From Candidatus Gastranaerophilales bacterium (GTDB lineage Bacteria > Cyanobacteriota > Vampirovibrionia > Gastranaerophilales > Gastranaerophilaceae), in contig CALVHD010000002.1 of assembly GCA_944327245.1 (NCBI GenBank), forward strand, positions 1-64,000: a stretch of 64,000 bases of DNA, read 5' to 3'. The notes below the pieces were generated by a model. That model was not told where the DNA came from. It did no database searches and was given only the letters and a program-made list of their open reading frames with translations. Position numbers and translations under genes: made by a program. Positions 16,261 through 26,652 of the stretch are shown here, in pieces (the first letter of the stretch is position 1; every line of letters starts with the position of its first letter).

Positions 16261-17642
16261 GTTGTACCTTCTTTTGAATCTTTTAATTGAATTTTATAAT
16301 TTAAAAGCTTATCTCTGATTTCATCGGATTTTTGCCAGTCTTTATTATCTCTTGCTTGTTTTCTTAATTCAATTATTTTTTCAATTGCTTCTTTTGCTGA
16401 CGTAGTTTTATCAAGATTAAATTCGTCATATAAAGGCTTAACTATTTCATTTAATTCTTCAAGAGAAACCTCTTTTTCTGATAGCGAAAAATCAAACCCT
16501 AAAGTTGAACCTAAATAAACAAGAGTACTGGCATTAAGTTCTTTGTCAATGCCTTTTTTAATTTTATCAACCAAAGAAAATAAAACAGCCAAAGCTTTTG
16601 ATGTGTTCAAATCATCATCCATTGCGTTTTTAAATTCAACTATAGCTTCATCATTATATTTATCTGAGATTTCTATACCTGCAATTGAATTTATAAGGCG
16701 TTTTGCGCCGTTTTTAGCAGAAGTTAAACCGCTATCACTGAATTCAACAGGCATTCTGTAATGATTTGTTAAAATAAATAATCTTATTGCATTTGTGTCA
16801 TAATTTTTTAATACATCATCTATTGTTAAAAAATTATTCAATGATTTTGACATCTTTTCTTTGTTAATCATAACAAATCCGTTGTGCATCCAATATTTTG
16901 CAAATTGACATCCGTTTGCACATTCTGATTGAGCTCTTTCGTTTTCATGATGAGGAAAAGCTAAATCAGCACCGCCTGCGTGGATATCTATTGTTTCACC
17001 CAGATGTTTTTTGCTCATAGCAGAACACTCAATATGCCAGCCCGGACGTCCTTTACCCCAAGGAGAATTATAACCATGGAGCTCATCTTTTTTCCACAAT
17101 GCAAAATCCAGAGGACTTTCTTTTTTATCATTTTTCTCAACTCTTGCCCCGTTTAAAAGGTCTTTTATCGGCTGAGAAGACAATTCGCCATATTTATTAT
17201 ATTTTTCAACTCTAAAATAAACATCTCCGTCAACAGCGTATGCAAAGCCATTAGCTTCCAATTTTTTCACCATGGCAATCATCTCGCCTATAGTTTTTGT
17301 TGCCCTTGGCTCAATATCAGGTTTAAGTACATTTAGGGCGTTCATTGAATTTATAAATGATTTATAATATTTATCTGTAATAACTGACGGTTCAACGTTT
17401 TGCTCGTCCGCTTTTTTTAAAATTTTATCGTCAACATCCGTTACATTTCTGCAATATGTAACTTCATAACCTAAAAATTTTAAATATCTGTATAAAACAT
17501 CCCAAGTTATATAACATCTTGCATGCCCTAAGTGTGCATTATCATAAACAGTAGGACCGCAAACATACATCTTAACTTTGTTTTTTTCTATTGGTTCAAA
17601 TTCTTCAATTTTATTTGATAAAGTATTATATATTTTTAGCAT
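16245..17642 (-). CDS. cysS: Cysteinyl-tRNA synthetase
   Basis: A 465-residue class I synthetase. It has YVCGPTVYDNAHLGHAR (zinc cysteine plus HIGH-type motif), WHIECSAMS, the HAGGADLAFPHHENE zinc site and KMSKSLNN (KMSKS). Length and layout are typical. It is upstream of rsmI in an operon and divergent from purA, with an inverted repeat between them. Confidence 0.97.
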   Translation of the reverse strand: MLKIYNTLSNKIEEFEPIEKNKVKMYVCGPTVYDNAHLGHARCYITWDVLYRYLKFLGYEVTYCRNVTDVDDKILKKADEQNVEPSVITDKYYKSFINSMNALNVLKPDIEPRATKTIGEMIAMVKKLEANGFAYAVDGDVYFRVEKYNKYGELSSQPIKDLLNGARVEKNDKKESPLDFALWKKDELHGYNSPWGKGRPGWHIECSAMSKKHLGETIDIHAGGADLAFPHHENERAQSECANGCQFAKYWMHNGFVMINKEKMSKSLNNFLTIDDVLKNYDTNAIRLFILTNHYRMPVEFSDSGLTSAKNGAKRLINSIAGIEISDKYNDEAIVEFKNAMDDDLNTSKALAVLFSLVDKIKKGIDKELNASTLVYLGSTLGFDFSLSEKEVSLEELNEIVKPLYDEFNLDKTTSAKEAIEKIIELRKQARDNKDWQKSDEIRDKLLNYKIQLKDSKEGTTWQIL

Positions 17643-17647
17643 AGCTT

Positions 17648-17679
17648 TATTTTACTATAAAATTTTTCATAGTAAAATA
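17648..17679. promoter_or_regulatory. 11-bp inverted repeat between cysS and purA
   Basis: TATTTTACTAT (17648-17658) and ATAGTAAAATA (17669-17679) are perfect inverted copies with a 10-base spacer, in the short gap between the divergent cysS and purA genes. It could be an operator or part of overlapping promoters; no specific regulator can be named. Confidence 0.4.
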
Positions 17680-17712
17680 ATATAGTCAATCAATTAATTA
17701 TTTGGGGGAGAT

Positions 17713-19002
17713 ATGAAAAATACCGTTGTAGTTGGTGCGCAATTTGGAGATGAAGGAAAAGCTAAAATCACAGACTTATTAGCACAAAACGCTGATTTTA
17801 TAACAAGATTTCAAGGAGGCTCTAATGCAGGTCACACCGTTGTTGCAAATGGCAAAAAATATGCTTTTCACCTTGTTCCATCCGGTATTTTATATGAAAA
17901 TAAAATCTGCATGATTGGTGCAGGCTGCGTTATAAAAGTTGATGACTTAAAAAACGAAATAGATGGAATAATAAAACAAGGAATTTCTAAAGAACATTTT
18001 GAAAAATGCCTTAAAATATCTCCCCTAGCTCACATTACAATGAAATATCACACAGATATTGATGGATATAGCGAAAATTCCCTTGGAAAAGACAAAATAG
18101 GAACAACAAAAAAAGGAATAGGCCCGACTTATACAGACAAATATAACAGATGCGGAATAAGAGTTGAAGATTTATTTAACAAAGAAACTCTATCAAAAAA
18201 ACTTGATACAATTCTGCCTAAAAAAAATAAAGAACTTGAATTTGTATATAATTTGAAAACTTATACAAAAGATGAAATTTTAGCTGAATGCGATGAATAT
18301 AGAAAAATTTTAGCCCCGTATGTTGATTTTAATTGGCAAGAAAATTTATTAAATTATAAAAATAATAAATCCATTCTTTTTGAAGGTGCTCAGGGTGTTA
18401 TGCTTGATGTTGACTATGGAACATATCCATATGTAACATCTTCAAGCCCTACAGCAGGAGGCGCAGGTATCGGAGCTTCCATGGGTCCATTGACAATTCA
18501 AAGAGCAATCGGCGTATTTAAAGCATATATGACCAGAGTTGGCGAAGGTGCATTTATAACAGAATTAAACGACGAAACAGGTGAAAAACTAAGACAAATC
18601 GGAGGAGAATTCGGCGTTACTACAGGCAGAGCACGTCGTTGCGGATGGTTTGACGCGATAAGCGCAAAATATGCCGTTTTAGTAGGCGGATTAAATGAAG
18701 TTGCTCTAACAAAACTGGATGTATTAGACTCTTTTGACGAAATCAAAGTTGCAGTTGCTTACAAAAACAAATTAACAGGTGAAACCACAACACAATATCC
18801 GACAAACGTATATACACACTACGATTGGGAACCAATATATGAAACTCACAAAGGCTGGAAAACATCTGTTTCAAACTGCAAAAATTATGATGAATTACCT
18901 CAAAACGCCAAAAAATACCTAAAACGTCTTGAAGAACTTTTGGGAATAAAAATTTCAATAATCAGTGTTGGACCCGATAGAGAACAAACGATTTTCATAT
19001 AG
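17713..19002 (+). CDS. purA: Adenylosuccinate synthetase
   Basis: A 429-residue enzyme that joins IMP and aspartate using GTP, the first step from IMP to AMP. Landmarks: VVVGAQFGDEGKAK (usually QWGDEGKGK), GGSNAGHT, GTTKKGIGPTY, TTGRARRCGWFD and TKLDVLD. The GKGK-to-GKAK and W-to-F changes in the nucleotide loop are unusual, but the other motifs are intact, so activity is expected. SD GGGGGAG lies just before the ATG. Its end overlaps the convergent regulator gene by 8 bases. Confidence 0.96.
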   Translation: MKNTVVVGAQFGDEGKAKITDLLAQNADFITRFQGGSNAGHTVVANGKKYAFHLVPSGILYENKICMIGAGCVIKVDDLKNEIDGIIKQGISKEHFEKCLKISPLAHITMKYHTDIDGYSENSLGKDKIGTTKKGIGPTYTDKYNRCGIRVEDLFNKETLSKKLDTILPKKNKELEFVYNLKTYTKDEILAECDEYRKILAPYVDFNWQENLLNYKNNKSILFEGAQGVMLDVDYGTYPYVTSSSPTAGGAGIGASMGPLTIQRAIGVFKAYMTRVGEGAFITELNDETGEKLRQIGGEFGVTTGRARRCGWFDAISAKYAVLVGGLNEVALTKLDVLDSFDEIKVAVAYKNKLTGETTTQYPTNVYTHYDWEPIYETHKGWKTSVSNCKNYDELPQNAKKYLKRLEELLGIKISIISVGPDREQTIFI

Positions 19003-19339
19003 AAGTTATTTTGTAATACTGATATAAAGAAGAAATTATATTAATATTATCGCTATTTAAAGCTTCACTTAGCTCTTGTTTCATTTTGTGTATATTATTT
19101 TCTTCTTCAGTAAAATATAGCTGCCATGGTGCAATATTAAGAGCATTTGCAATTGCTACAAGATTTTCGCACTGTGGATAATTATGCCCTGATTCAATTC
19201 TTGATAAGCTTTTCATTTCCATATTAACAATTTCAGCCAATCTGTCTTGAGATAAACCTCTTTTTTTTCTGTATAATTTTATTTTCTCACCTATATTTTT
19301 TTTTAATTTTTTTGCATCAGTATTATAAGTCAACAACAT
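18995..19339 (-). CDS. XRE-family transcriptional regulator
   Basis: A 114-residue protein with a Cro/C1-type helix-turn-helix at about 15-70 (RKKRGLSQDRLAEIVNM, then LSRIESGHNYP) and a short helical tail. Such small XRE proteins are usually repressors. Its upstream region faces the pilin-leader gene at 19497, so control of that gene is possible but unproven. It overlaps the purA end by 8 bases. Confidence 0.9.
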   Translation of the reverse strand: MLLTYNTDAKKLKKNIGEKIKLYRKKRGLSQDRLAEIVNMEMKSLSRIESGHNYPQCENLVAIANALNIAPWQLYFTEEENNIHKMKQELSEALNSDNINIISSLYQYYKITSI

Positions 19340-19496
19340 ATCTCTTCCCCCGTCGTTGATAAAATTCTAATTTCAAAAAGGGTGTATAATAACTTATTTT
19401 AAATGAGATTTTTTTAATAATTCTAATTTATAGTTGTAATTTATAGAATTATAATGTAAAATTTTGATTAAAAATATCATCTAAAAGGTAAACACA

Positions 19497-21920
19497 ATGG
19501 ATAACATAAAAAAAGGCTTCTCGTTGGTCGAGTTGCTTATTTCGCTTATTGTAATTTCTTGTATAACTGCAGCTTTTACTCCTTTGATAACTAAAAAGTT
19601 TTCTTCTGGTGTCTTTGGTGGCTCGATTTCTGATATTAGTGCAGATTGTGAGAAATTTGGTCCTAATTGTAATCTTTGCACAAGTAATATTTGTCTATCT
19701 TGTACAGGGTTAACTTGTGCTCGTGATGAATATAAAGATAATAAAAGTTGTAGTTGTAAAAAATGTATTGATAAATTTGGTGCTGATTGTACTAAATGTA
19801 ATGAAGATAAATGTTTAACATGTCCAAGTGGACAATATTTAAATAGAGATGATAATTGTGTATCTTGTACAACTAAATTTAGTGATTGCGCTACCTGTAA
19901 TGAGGATCAATGTTTAAGCTGTAAAGATGGAAAGATATTAACTGACCCGACATCAACTACCCCATGCAGCAATTTTACTTGTTCAAGTCCTGATTTTATG
20001 CAAATTGGAAATCTTTGTATTACAAAGAAAAATATGGGAGATAGTGATAGTTTAACAATATCTGGAGGGGTAAACGTAGTAGATGTAGGAACAACCTGCG
20101 ATGTTAATAGTGCAAACTTTTGTTGTTGGAAAGGAAATACAGCTGGCACATGCAATAATGAAAACGGTGGTGGATACTCAGGTTGCAATAGAACAGTATG
20201 TGATCACTGGGCAGCAGAAAAAATTTGTGATAATTTCCATGCCGGAAATTTTACTTGGCGATTACCTACAGCCACAGAGATGAGCAACTGGGGAATTAAT
20301 TCAATAAATACAGGAACTTTGGGACTACAATTTTGCGATGATCATTCAGGTTATTCATCAGCCTTATGTCAAGCAACAAATAAGTGTCTAGGTTCCGATG
20401 ACGGATATTGCTACCCAAATGGTGTATGGAGTAAAGAATTAGATAGTTCGGCAAAAACATATTATTACTACTTAAATAGCGGCAATTGGGTTAGACACGC
20501 ATATTACAATACTCGCGCACATTCCACACGCTGCGTTGCAACTATGCCTCAAAGCTGTACTCAAAGAGCAGGTGCCGGTTGTTTAGCTTGTGATGGAGCA
20601 ACTTGTCTATCTTGTGATACAGGTTATGTATTAAAAAATGGAAAATGTGAACCGTTTGATTGCTCCGGCGATGATTTTATACAAGTTGGAAACCTTTGTG
20701 TAACAAAGAAAAATATGGGCGATGGTGATGAATTAAAAATTCCATCAGGAGTAAACGTAGTAAACACTGGGTCTACTTGTTCACCCAGCAGCACAAATTT
20801 TTGTTGTTGGAAGGGTAATACCATAAGTACGTGTGACAATGGAAATGACGGATACTCAGGATGTAACAGAACAGTTTGCGATCATTATGCAGCAGATTAT
20901 ATTTGTAAAAACTTTCATGCAGGTGATTATACTTGGCGCCTTGCAAAAACAAACGAAATGCTATATTGGGGGGTCAATTCTAAATATGTGAATCATAATG
21001 CACTTCAACTCTGCGATTACTATTCTAATAACTTGTCTGCAACATGTGCTGATTCTCGCAGATGCCCCGGAGCATATGACGATTCATGTAGCCCAAATGA
21101 CTTATGGAGCAATGAAGTACTTAGTTCTACTATTGCCTATAGTTATTATTTAACAAATGGTAATTGGAATCAAACTAATTATTATGAACGTTCTTATGCT
21201 TATTCTGTACGTTGTGTTACTGAAATGCCTGAATCTTGTGCACAGAAAACAGGTCAATCAAAATGCACATCTTGCAATGGAAGTACATGTTTATCTTGTG
21301 ATTCAGAAGCTGGATATGTGCTCAGGAACGGCAAATGCGAAAACACTTTCTGTAAAGGCAGTGATTTTATGCTTATTGGAAACCTTTGTATAACAAGAAA
21401 AAACATGGGTGACAGCGCAACTCTAAATATTCCAAGCGGGGTCAATGTGGTTAATGTAGGTACTACATGTAATCCTAGTAGTACAAACTTCTGTTGCTGG
21501 AAAGGTCAAACAGCAAACCCTTGTGATAACGCAAATGGAGGAGGATATTCAGGTTGTAATCGAACGGCATGCGATTGGTGGGCAGCTGATTATATTTGTA
21601 AAAATTTTAATTACAATGGTTTATATTGGAGATTGCCGACAATAATAGAAATGAATAACTGGGACATTAATTCAAAAAACCTAGGTATCAATGGGCTACA
21701 ATTGTGTGACATTTTGGCAGGATACAACTCTGCATTTTGCCAAAATGTTCAGAAATGCAATGGTTCATATAACGGTTGGTGTACAGTTAATCAGATTTGG
21801 AGTGGTACATGTAATGATTTCAATAATAGCAAATCTTTTATACTCTATGGCGGTGCAATTGGCTCAGATACACGTAATAATATGTATAGTTATTCGGTAC
21901 GTTGTGTGACTGAATTATAA
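19497..21920 (+). CDS. Pilin-leader, Cys-rich surface protein with three repeated domains
   Basis: An 807-residue protein. It starts with a class III/type IV prepilin leader (KKG then FSLVELLISLIVI, E at +5). Residues 51-162 are rich in C-x2-C-x(4)-CLSC-type motifs like EGF or furin-type repeats. Three ~182-residue domains follow at about 166-347, 393-574 and 623-805. Each holds IGNLCIT, NFCCWKG, GYSGCNRT, a W-R-L motif and a final S(V/T)RCV; the first two are followed by a CxxC-type linker. The W-R-L-P-T...SVRCV frame resembles the Fibrobacter-major-paralogous/DUF1566-type lectin-like fold. Probably displayed outside the cell and disulfide-bonded. Confidence 0.75.
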   Translation: MDNIKKGFSLVELLISLIVISCITAAFTPLITKKFSSGVFGGSISDISADCEKFGPNCNLCTSNICLSCTGLTCARDEYKDNKSCSCKKCIDKFGADCTKCNEDKCLTCPSGQYLNRDDNCVSCTTKFSDCATCNEDQCLSCKDGKILTDPTSTTPCSNFTCSSPDFMQIGNLCITKKNMGDSDSLTISGGVNVVDVGTTCDVNSANFCCWKGNTAGTCNNENGGGYSGCNRTVCDHWAAEKICDNFHAGNFTWRLPTATEMSNWGINSINTGTLGLQFCDDHSGYSSALCQATNKCLGSDDGYCYPNGVWSKELDSSAKTYYYYLNSGNWVRHAYYNTRAHSTRCVATMPQSCTQRAGAGCLACDGATCLSCDTGYVLKNGKCEPFDCSGDDFIQVGNLCVTKKNMGDGDELKIPSGVNVVNTGSTCSPSSTNFCCWKGNTISTCDNGNDGYSGCNRTVCDHYAADYICKNFHAGDYTWRLAKTNEMLYWGVNSKYVNHNALQLCDYYSNNLSATCADSRRCPGAYDDSCSPNDLWSNEVLSSTIAYSYYLTNGNWNQTNYYERSYAYSVRCVTEMPESCAQKTGQSKCTSCNGSTCLSCDSEAGYVLRNGKCENTFCKGSDFMLIGNLCITRKNMGDSATLNIPSGVNVVNVGTTCNPSSTNFCCWKGQTANPCDNANGGGYSGCNRTACDWWAADYICKNFNYNGLYWRLPTIIEMNNWDINSKNLGINGLQLCDILAGYNSAFCQNVQKCNGSYNGWCTVNQIWSGTCNDFNNSKSFILYGGAIGSDTRNNMYSYSVRCVTEL

Positions 21921-21949
21921 AATTTTAATTAATATTTTTTGTGTATTTA

Positions 21950-21975
21950 GGGGGGAATTACCCCCTTGTTTTTAT
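21950..21975 (+). terminator. Rho-independent terminator of the Cys-rich gene
   Basis: GGGGG pairs with CCCCC (within 21950-21965) around a short AATTA loop, followed by TTGTTTTTAT. It lies 30 bases after the stop of the 807-residue gene. Confidence 0.75.
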
Positions 21976-21976
21976 C

Positions 21977-22264
21977 TTAATTATAATACCTGTTATAATA
22001 TTCAGGGCTATAGCGTTGTTTTGCGCTAATTCCATATGACCTTGAACGATTTATATTAGGATAAGGATTATCTCTTGACGGATACTGAATATTTCTTGTC
22101 GGACTTACGTTTCTCATTCTTTGCATTCTTAGTGCTCTCATTCTTTGATTTTGTAATTGCTGTTGAATGCCTAAGTATTGTGAATATTGATATTCGCCAA
22201 ATTCTGCACCAAAAACACAAGATAATAAAAAGCAAGAAAATATTATTAAGAGCCTGACTTTCAT
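21977..22264 (-). CDS. Small exported Arg/Gln/Tyr-rich protein
   Basis: A 95-residue protein with a clear signal peptide (MKVRLLIIFSCFLLSCVFGA); the LLSC could also act as a weak lipobox. The mature part is rich in Gln, Arg, Met and Tyr, with repeated QRMR/LRMQRMR units (about 40-52), and ends in PEYYNRYYN. No family recognised. It is convergent with the Cys-rich surface gene. Confidence 0.6.
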   Translation of the reverse strand: MKVRLLIIFSCFLLSCVFGAEFGEYQYSQYLGIQQQLQNQRMRALRMQRMRNVSPTRNIQYPSRDNPYPNINRSRSYGISAKQRYSPEYYNRYYN

Positions 22265-22316
22265 ATAACCATTATAATTGCTTTAACTAATAAATTAACC
22301 ATTCAATTATGTTATT

Positions 22317-22805
22317 TTAAACTTGTTTTATAAAAACTTTATCATATAAAAAATATTCATCTCCAATATATTTTGCACTTTCTTTTTGAAATTTAAACCC
22401 GTTTTTTTCAAAAAAATTATGCGCATTTTTTAATTTTTTATTAATGCTGACTGAAAATTTTCTGTTTTTAAACATATTATAAATACTATTTAAGATGAAT
22501 TTTCCTATTTTTTTATTTCTTTTTTCTTTTAAAAGATAAATTTTTTCTATATAAACTGTTTTTTCATCAGCCTTTAATTCTAAAAAACCGACAATATCCC
22601 TATTTTCTTTTATAAAATATAATTCACAATCATCTATTACAATTTTATTTTTTAAAGTTTCTAATTCAACAAAAGATAATATATAATCTATAACATCTTT
22701 TTTTAAAATATCGAAATAAACTTCTCTATAAATTTCATCAATTAAATCAACTAAAATTTTAAGCTCTATTTTACTTTTAGGATTTATTCTTACAATCAAA
22801 AACAT
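22317..22805 (-). CDS. GNAT-family N-acetyltransferase
   Basis: A 162-residue GNAT-fold protein. The acetyl-CoA-binding segment is YIEKIYLLKEKRNKKIGKFIL (about 90-110), matching the V-x(5)-R-x-x-G-[IV]-G pattern loosely. The late NAHNFFEKNGFK motif is typical of the family C-terminus. Substrate unknown. Product is very Lys/Ile-rich, as expected for the base composition. Confidence 0.8.
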   Translation of the reverse strand: MFLIVRINPKSKIELKILVDLIDEIYREVYFDILKKDVIDYILSFVELETLKNKIVIDDCELYFIKENRDIVGFLELKADEKTVYIEKIYLLKEKRNKKIGKFILNSIYNMFKNRKFSVSINKKLKNAHNFFEKNGFKFQKESAKYIGDEYFLYDKVFIKQV

Positions 22806-22851
22806 ATAATTAATATTAGCATATTTAAAAATATTTATGTTAAAATATTGA

Positions 22852-24141
<1,290 letters not shown>

Positions 24142-24146
24142 ATTTT

Positions 24147-24175
24147 AAAAAACAGGGCATATGCCCTGTTTTTTA
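24147..24175. terminator. Bidirectional terminator after ahcY
   Basis: AACAGGGCAT pairs with ATGCCCTGTT (24151-24170), flanked by an A-run and a TTTTT run. It serves ahcY on the plus strand and overlaps the end of the convergent response-regulator gene (stop at 24173). Confidence 0.85.
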
Positions 24176-25456
24176 TTGCCCTAAAAACTTTTCAATCCAG
24201 CTAAGCATATCATCTATTTCATAAGGTTTTGGCATATATAAATCTGCACCTGTTTTTAATATTTCCTTTTTATTTAAGAAAGACGATGAGAAAATAAGCT
24301 TTATGTTATCTTTTGTCACCTTTCTTGCTAATTTAGTAAAATCAGATTGTTTTTTTTCTCCCCAATCTAAAACCACAACATCAGGCTTAAAAGTTCTGTA
24401 TAAAACATTAAACTCTTTTTCATTTTGCGCAATTTGAGCTTCGATATTATTTAATTCACACACACTTTTTAAAAGATAAGAAAGAGAACTGTCCAGTTCT
24501 AAAATCAAAACCTTATTTTTCTTTTTTTGTTCTGTTACAACTCCATTTAACCTTATTCTGTCTATAACATAAGTTGACATATCAGGATTTATACAAAGTT
24601 TTATAAGCTCATTAAGCTCATTTAAAACATCAATATAATTGTTTGTATTATTACCCTTTAAAACTGCCGCAATATTAAGATGCATAAGATTATTTCTTTT
24701 TTCTTGAATATTATCGCTCGATTGTATTGTAAAATTATTGCTGTATTCAACTTTTGAATAAAACTTATTTAAAATATTATCAAATGCAAAAGTTAAAAAA
24801 GAAGCAATTTTTTCAGCTTGTATTGAATTTGTAATTATAATTAATTCATCATCAGCATTATGACCTGCAAAATCATCTTCTGACAATGTTGAATTAATTA
24901 AAGCGCTAAGCGTTTGCAAAACTTTTTCATAGGCAATTTCACCATGGGTTTTTCTATATAAATCAATATCTTTAATTTTAACCAGAAGATACGAAGCTGT
25001 TTTTTTATATTCAAGAGTTTTTTTAATTGCTTTCAGGGTTATGTTTTTATCAAAAAGTCGAGTAATAGGATTAATTGAACTTTCAATATATCTTCTTAAA
25101 TGAGCTTTAAAACGCATTTGGAACTCTTTTTTTGAAATTTCTTCCCCTAAAAAATCGTCAGCTCCCATTTCAAGAGTTTCAAGTTTATCTTCAAGATCGC
25201 TTGATTTTGAAACCGCAATAATAATAGGTCTTGAACTATAAGTTAAAACTCTTATTTTTCTTATAAATTCACTTAATTTTTCCTTAATTGTATCTGAAAT
25301 AATAATAAATTCTACTTCTTGCTTTTGAATGATGACCAATGCCTCTGATAAATCTTTACAAACAAAAACATCTTGCTTAAAACCCTCAATTAACTTCTTG
25401 TATTTAATTGCAAGCTCTTTTCTGGCGCTAATTATTAAAACTGCTGCTTTATACAA
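24173..25456 (-). CDS. Response regulator: REC, degenerate GGDEF, REC
   Basis: A 427-residue protein. Residues ~1-120 look like a receiver (FIIISDTI holds a candidate phospho-Asp). Residues ~135-260 have a diguanylate-cyclase fold whose GGDEF site reads HNADDEL, so it is probably inactive as a cyclase. Residues ~315-427 are a second receiver with VVVLDWGEK and conserved lysine in YMPKPYE. It lies two bases after the histidine kinase stop, so they form one two-component system. Output may be by protein contact, since no DNA-binding domain is visible. Confidence 0.8.
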   Translation of the reverse strand: MYKAAVLIISARKELAIKYKKLIEGFKQDVFVCKDLSEALVIIQKQEVEFIIISDTIKEKLSEFIRKIRVLTYSSRPIIIAVSKSSDLEDKLETLEMGADDFLGEEISKKEFQMRFKAHLRRYIESSINPITRLFDKNITLKAIKKTLEYKKTASYLLVKIKDIDLYRKTHGEIAYEKVLQTLSALINSTLSEDDFAGHNADDELIIITNSIQAEKIASFLTFAFDNILNKFYSKVEYSNNFTIQSSDNIQEKRNNLMHLNIAAVLKGNNTNNYIDVLNELNELIKLCINPDMSTYVIDRIRLNGVVTEQKKKNKVLILELDSSLSYLLKSVCELNNIEAQIAQNEKEFNVLYRTFKPDVVVLDWGEKKQSDFTKLARKVTKDNIKLIFSSSFLNKKEILKTGADLYMPKPYEIDDMLSWIEKFLGQ

Positions 25457-25458
25457 AA

Positions 25459-26181
25459 CTAAACTCCTATGTTTTTTGTTTGTTTTTCTATTTCATAAAT
25501 TGGTAAATATACCAAAAACTCTGTCTTTAATTTATCTTGTTCGGATTTTACTTCTATTTTTCCTTGCATTTTATCAACTAAATTCTTAACTATGTATAAA
25601 CCCAAACCGCTCCCTTGAGCTTTTGAATTTATATACGAATCAATTCTATAAAACTTTTCAAAAATCTTAGGAATTTTATCTTTCTCAATATAATTTCCCC
25701 AATTCGTTATGGAAAAAACCACAAAATCATTTTTTGCAAATATTTTAATATCAATTTTTTTAGAATTTTTTGAATATTTTGCCGCATTATCAAGAATATT
25801 CAACAAAATTTGTTGAGTTTTGTCGCTATCCGCTAAACAAAATAACTCATTTTTTGCTTTCTCAATATTAAATTGAAAATCAGAATAGTTCATCGAAACA
25901 ACATTAACGCAATTTTTCATTATTTGATTTGCGTTAACTTTAATTAAAACGAGGTTTTCAGAATTTGAATCCAGTTTTGCAACATTTAAAACATTTTCAA
26001 TCAAATTTATTAATCTTTGAGATTGATTTGAAATTATTTTTAAAAATTCTTTTTTCTTATCATCGTCCAATTTATCCCAAGAATTAAGCATTGTTTGAGA
26101 AAAACCCTTAATGCTGGTTAAAGGCGTCCTAATCTCATGAGATAAAGTAGATATAAATTCTTCTTTTATACTTTTTTTCAT
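25459..26181 (-). CDS. Soluble histidine kinase without sensor domain
   Basis: A 240-residue kinase core. The HisKA H-box is FISTLSHEIRTPLTSIKGF (phospho-His near 15), the N-box LLNILDNAAKYS, the F-box IFEKFYRID and the G-box GSGLGLYIVK. There is no membrane segment or recognised sensor domain, so it may respond through a partner. It sits between mrnC and the REC-GGDEF-REC regulator. Confidence 0.93.
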   Translation of the reverse strand: MKKSIKEEFISTLSHEIRTPLTSIKGFSQTMLNSWDKLDDDKKKEFLKIISNQSQRLINLIENVLNVAKLDSNSENLVLIKVNANQIMKNCVNVVSMNYSDFQFNIEKAKNELFCLADSDKTQQILLNILDNAAKYSKNSKKIDIKIFAKNDFVVFSITNWGNYIEKDKIPKIFEKFYRIDSYINSKAQGSGLGLYIVKNLVDKMQGKIEVKSEQDKLKTEFLVYLPIYEIEKQTKNIGV

Positions 26182-26198
26182 AATTTAATTATATTTTT

Positions 26199-26564
26199 TT
26201 ATTTTAATTCTTCAATATTTTCTTTAATAAAATTCAAAATTTCTTCTAATCTCTTTTTATCATTCAAATAAAAATATCCGATTAAAACCTCAAAAGAGGT
26301 TGCAAGCGTGTGAATTTTCGGATTATTCTTTTTACTTATTGAAATTTTTAAATTTCTTCCCCTTTTTTGAATTTCAAGCTCTTCATTTGTTAATTTATCA
26401 GAAATTAAATTCATAAAATCAGCCTGAGCTTGAGCGCAGACAAACTTTGTTGAAAAATTGTGCATACTTTTTTGGCTGTTTGTTTTTTTTATAACAAGCT
26501 CTCTGATAAAAAGCTCCCAAACGCAATCACCAATATATGCATAATGTTTCAAATTATATTCCAT
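26199..26564 (-). CDS. mrnC: Mini-ribonuclease III
   Basis: A 121-residue protein that keeps the RNase III catalytic fold without the dsRNA-binding domain. Motifs: AYIGDCVWELFIREL (catalytic Asp), FVCAQAQADF, EIQKRGRNLK and FEVLIGYFYL. Mini-III trims 23S rRNA precursors in Bacillus and plastids. Start ATG at 26564. It is first in an operon with the kinase and response regulator, an unexpected pairing that may just reflect tight packing. Confidence 0.9.
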   Translation of the reverse strand: MEYNLKHYAYIGDCVWELFIRELVIKKTNSQKSMHNFSTKFVCAQAQADFMNLISDKLTNEELEIQKRGRNLKISISKKNNPKIHTLATSFEVLIGYFYLNDKKRLEEILNFIKENIEELK

Positions 26565-26652
26565 ATCTTTATAATAACAAAAATTTACATTATTTTGGCA
26601 ATTTTTTTATTTGCAGATACTTTAATATAGTATAGGAGTTATTGTTTTAATC

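Noticed and set aside
19690-21900. CRISPR-like periodic repeats
   Set aside because: The periodicity is of a coding repeat (three protein domains) with diverged DNA, not short identical repeats with unique spacers. I saw no CRISPR array in the window.
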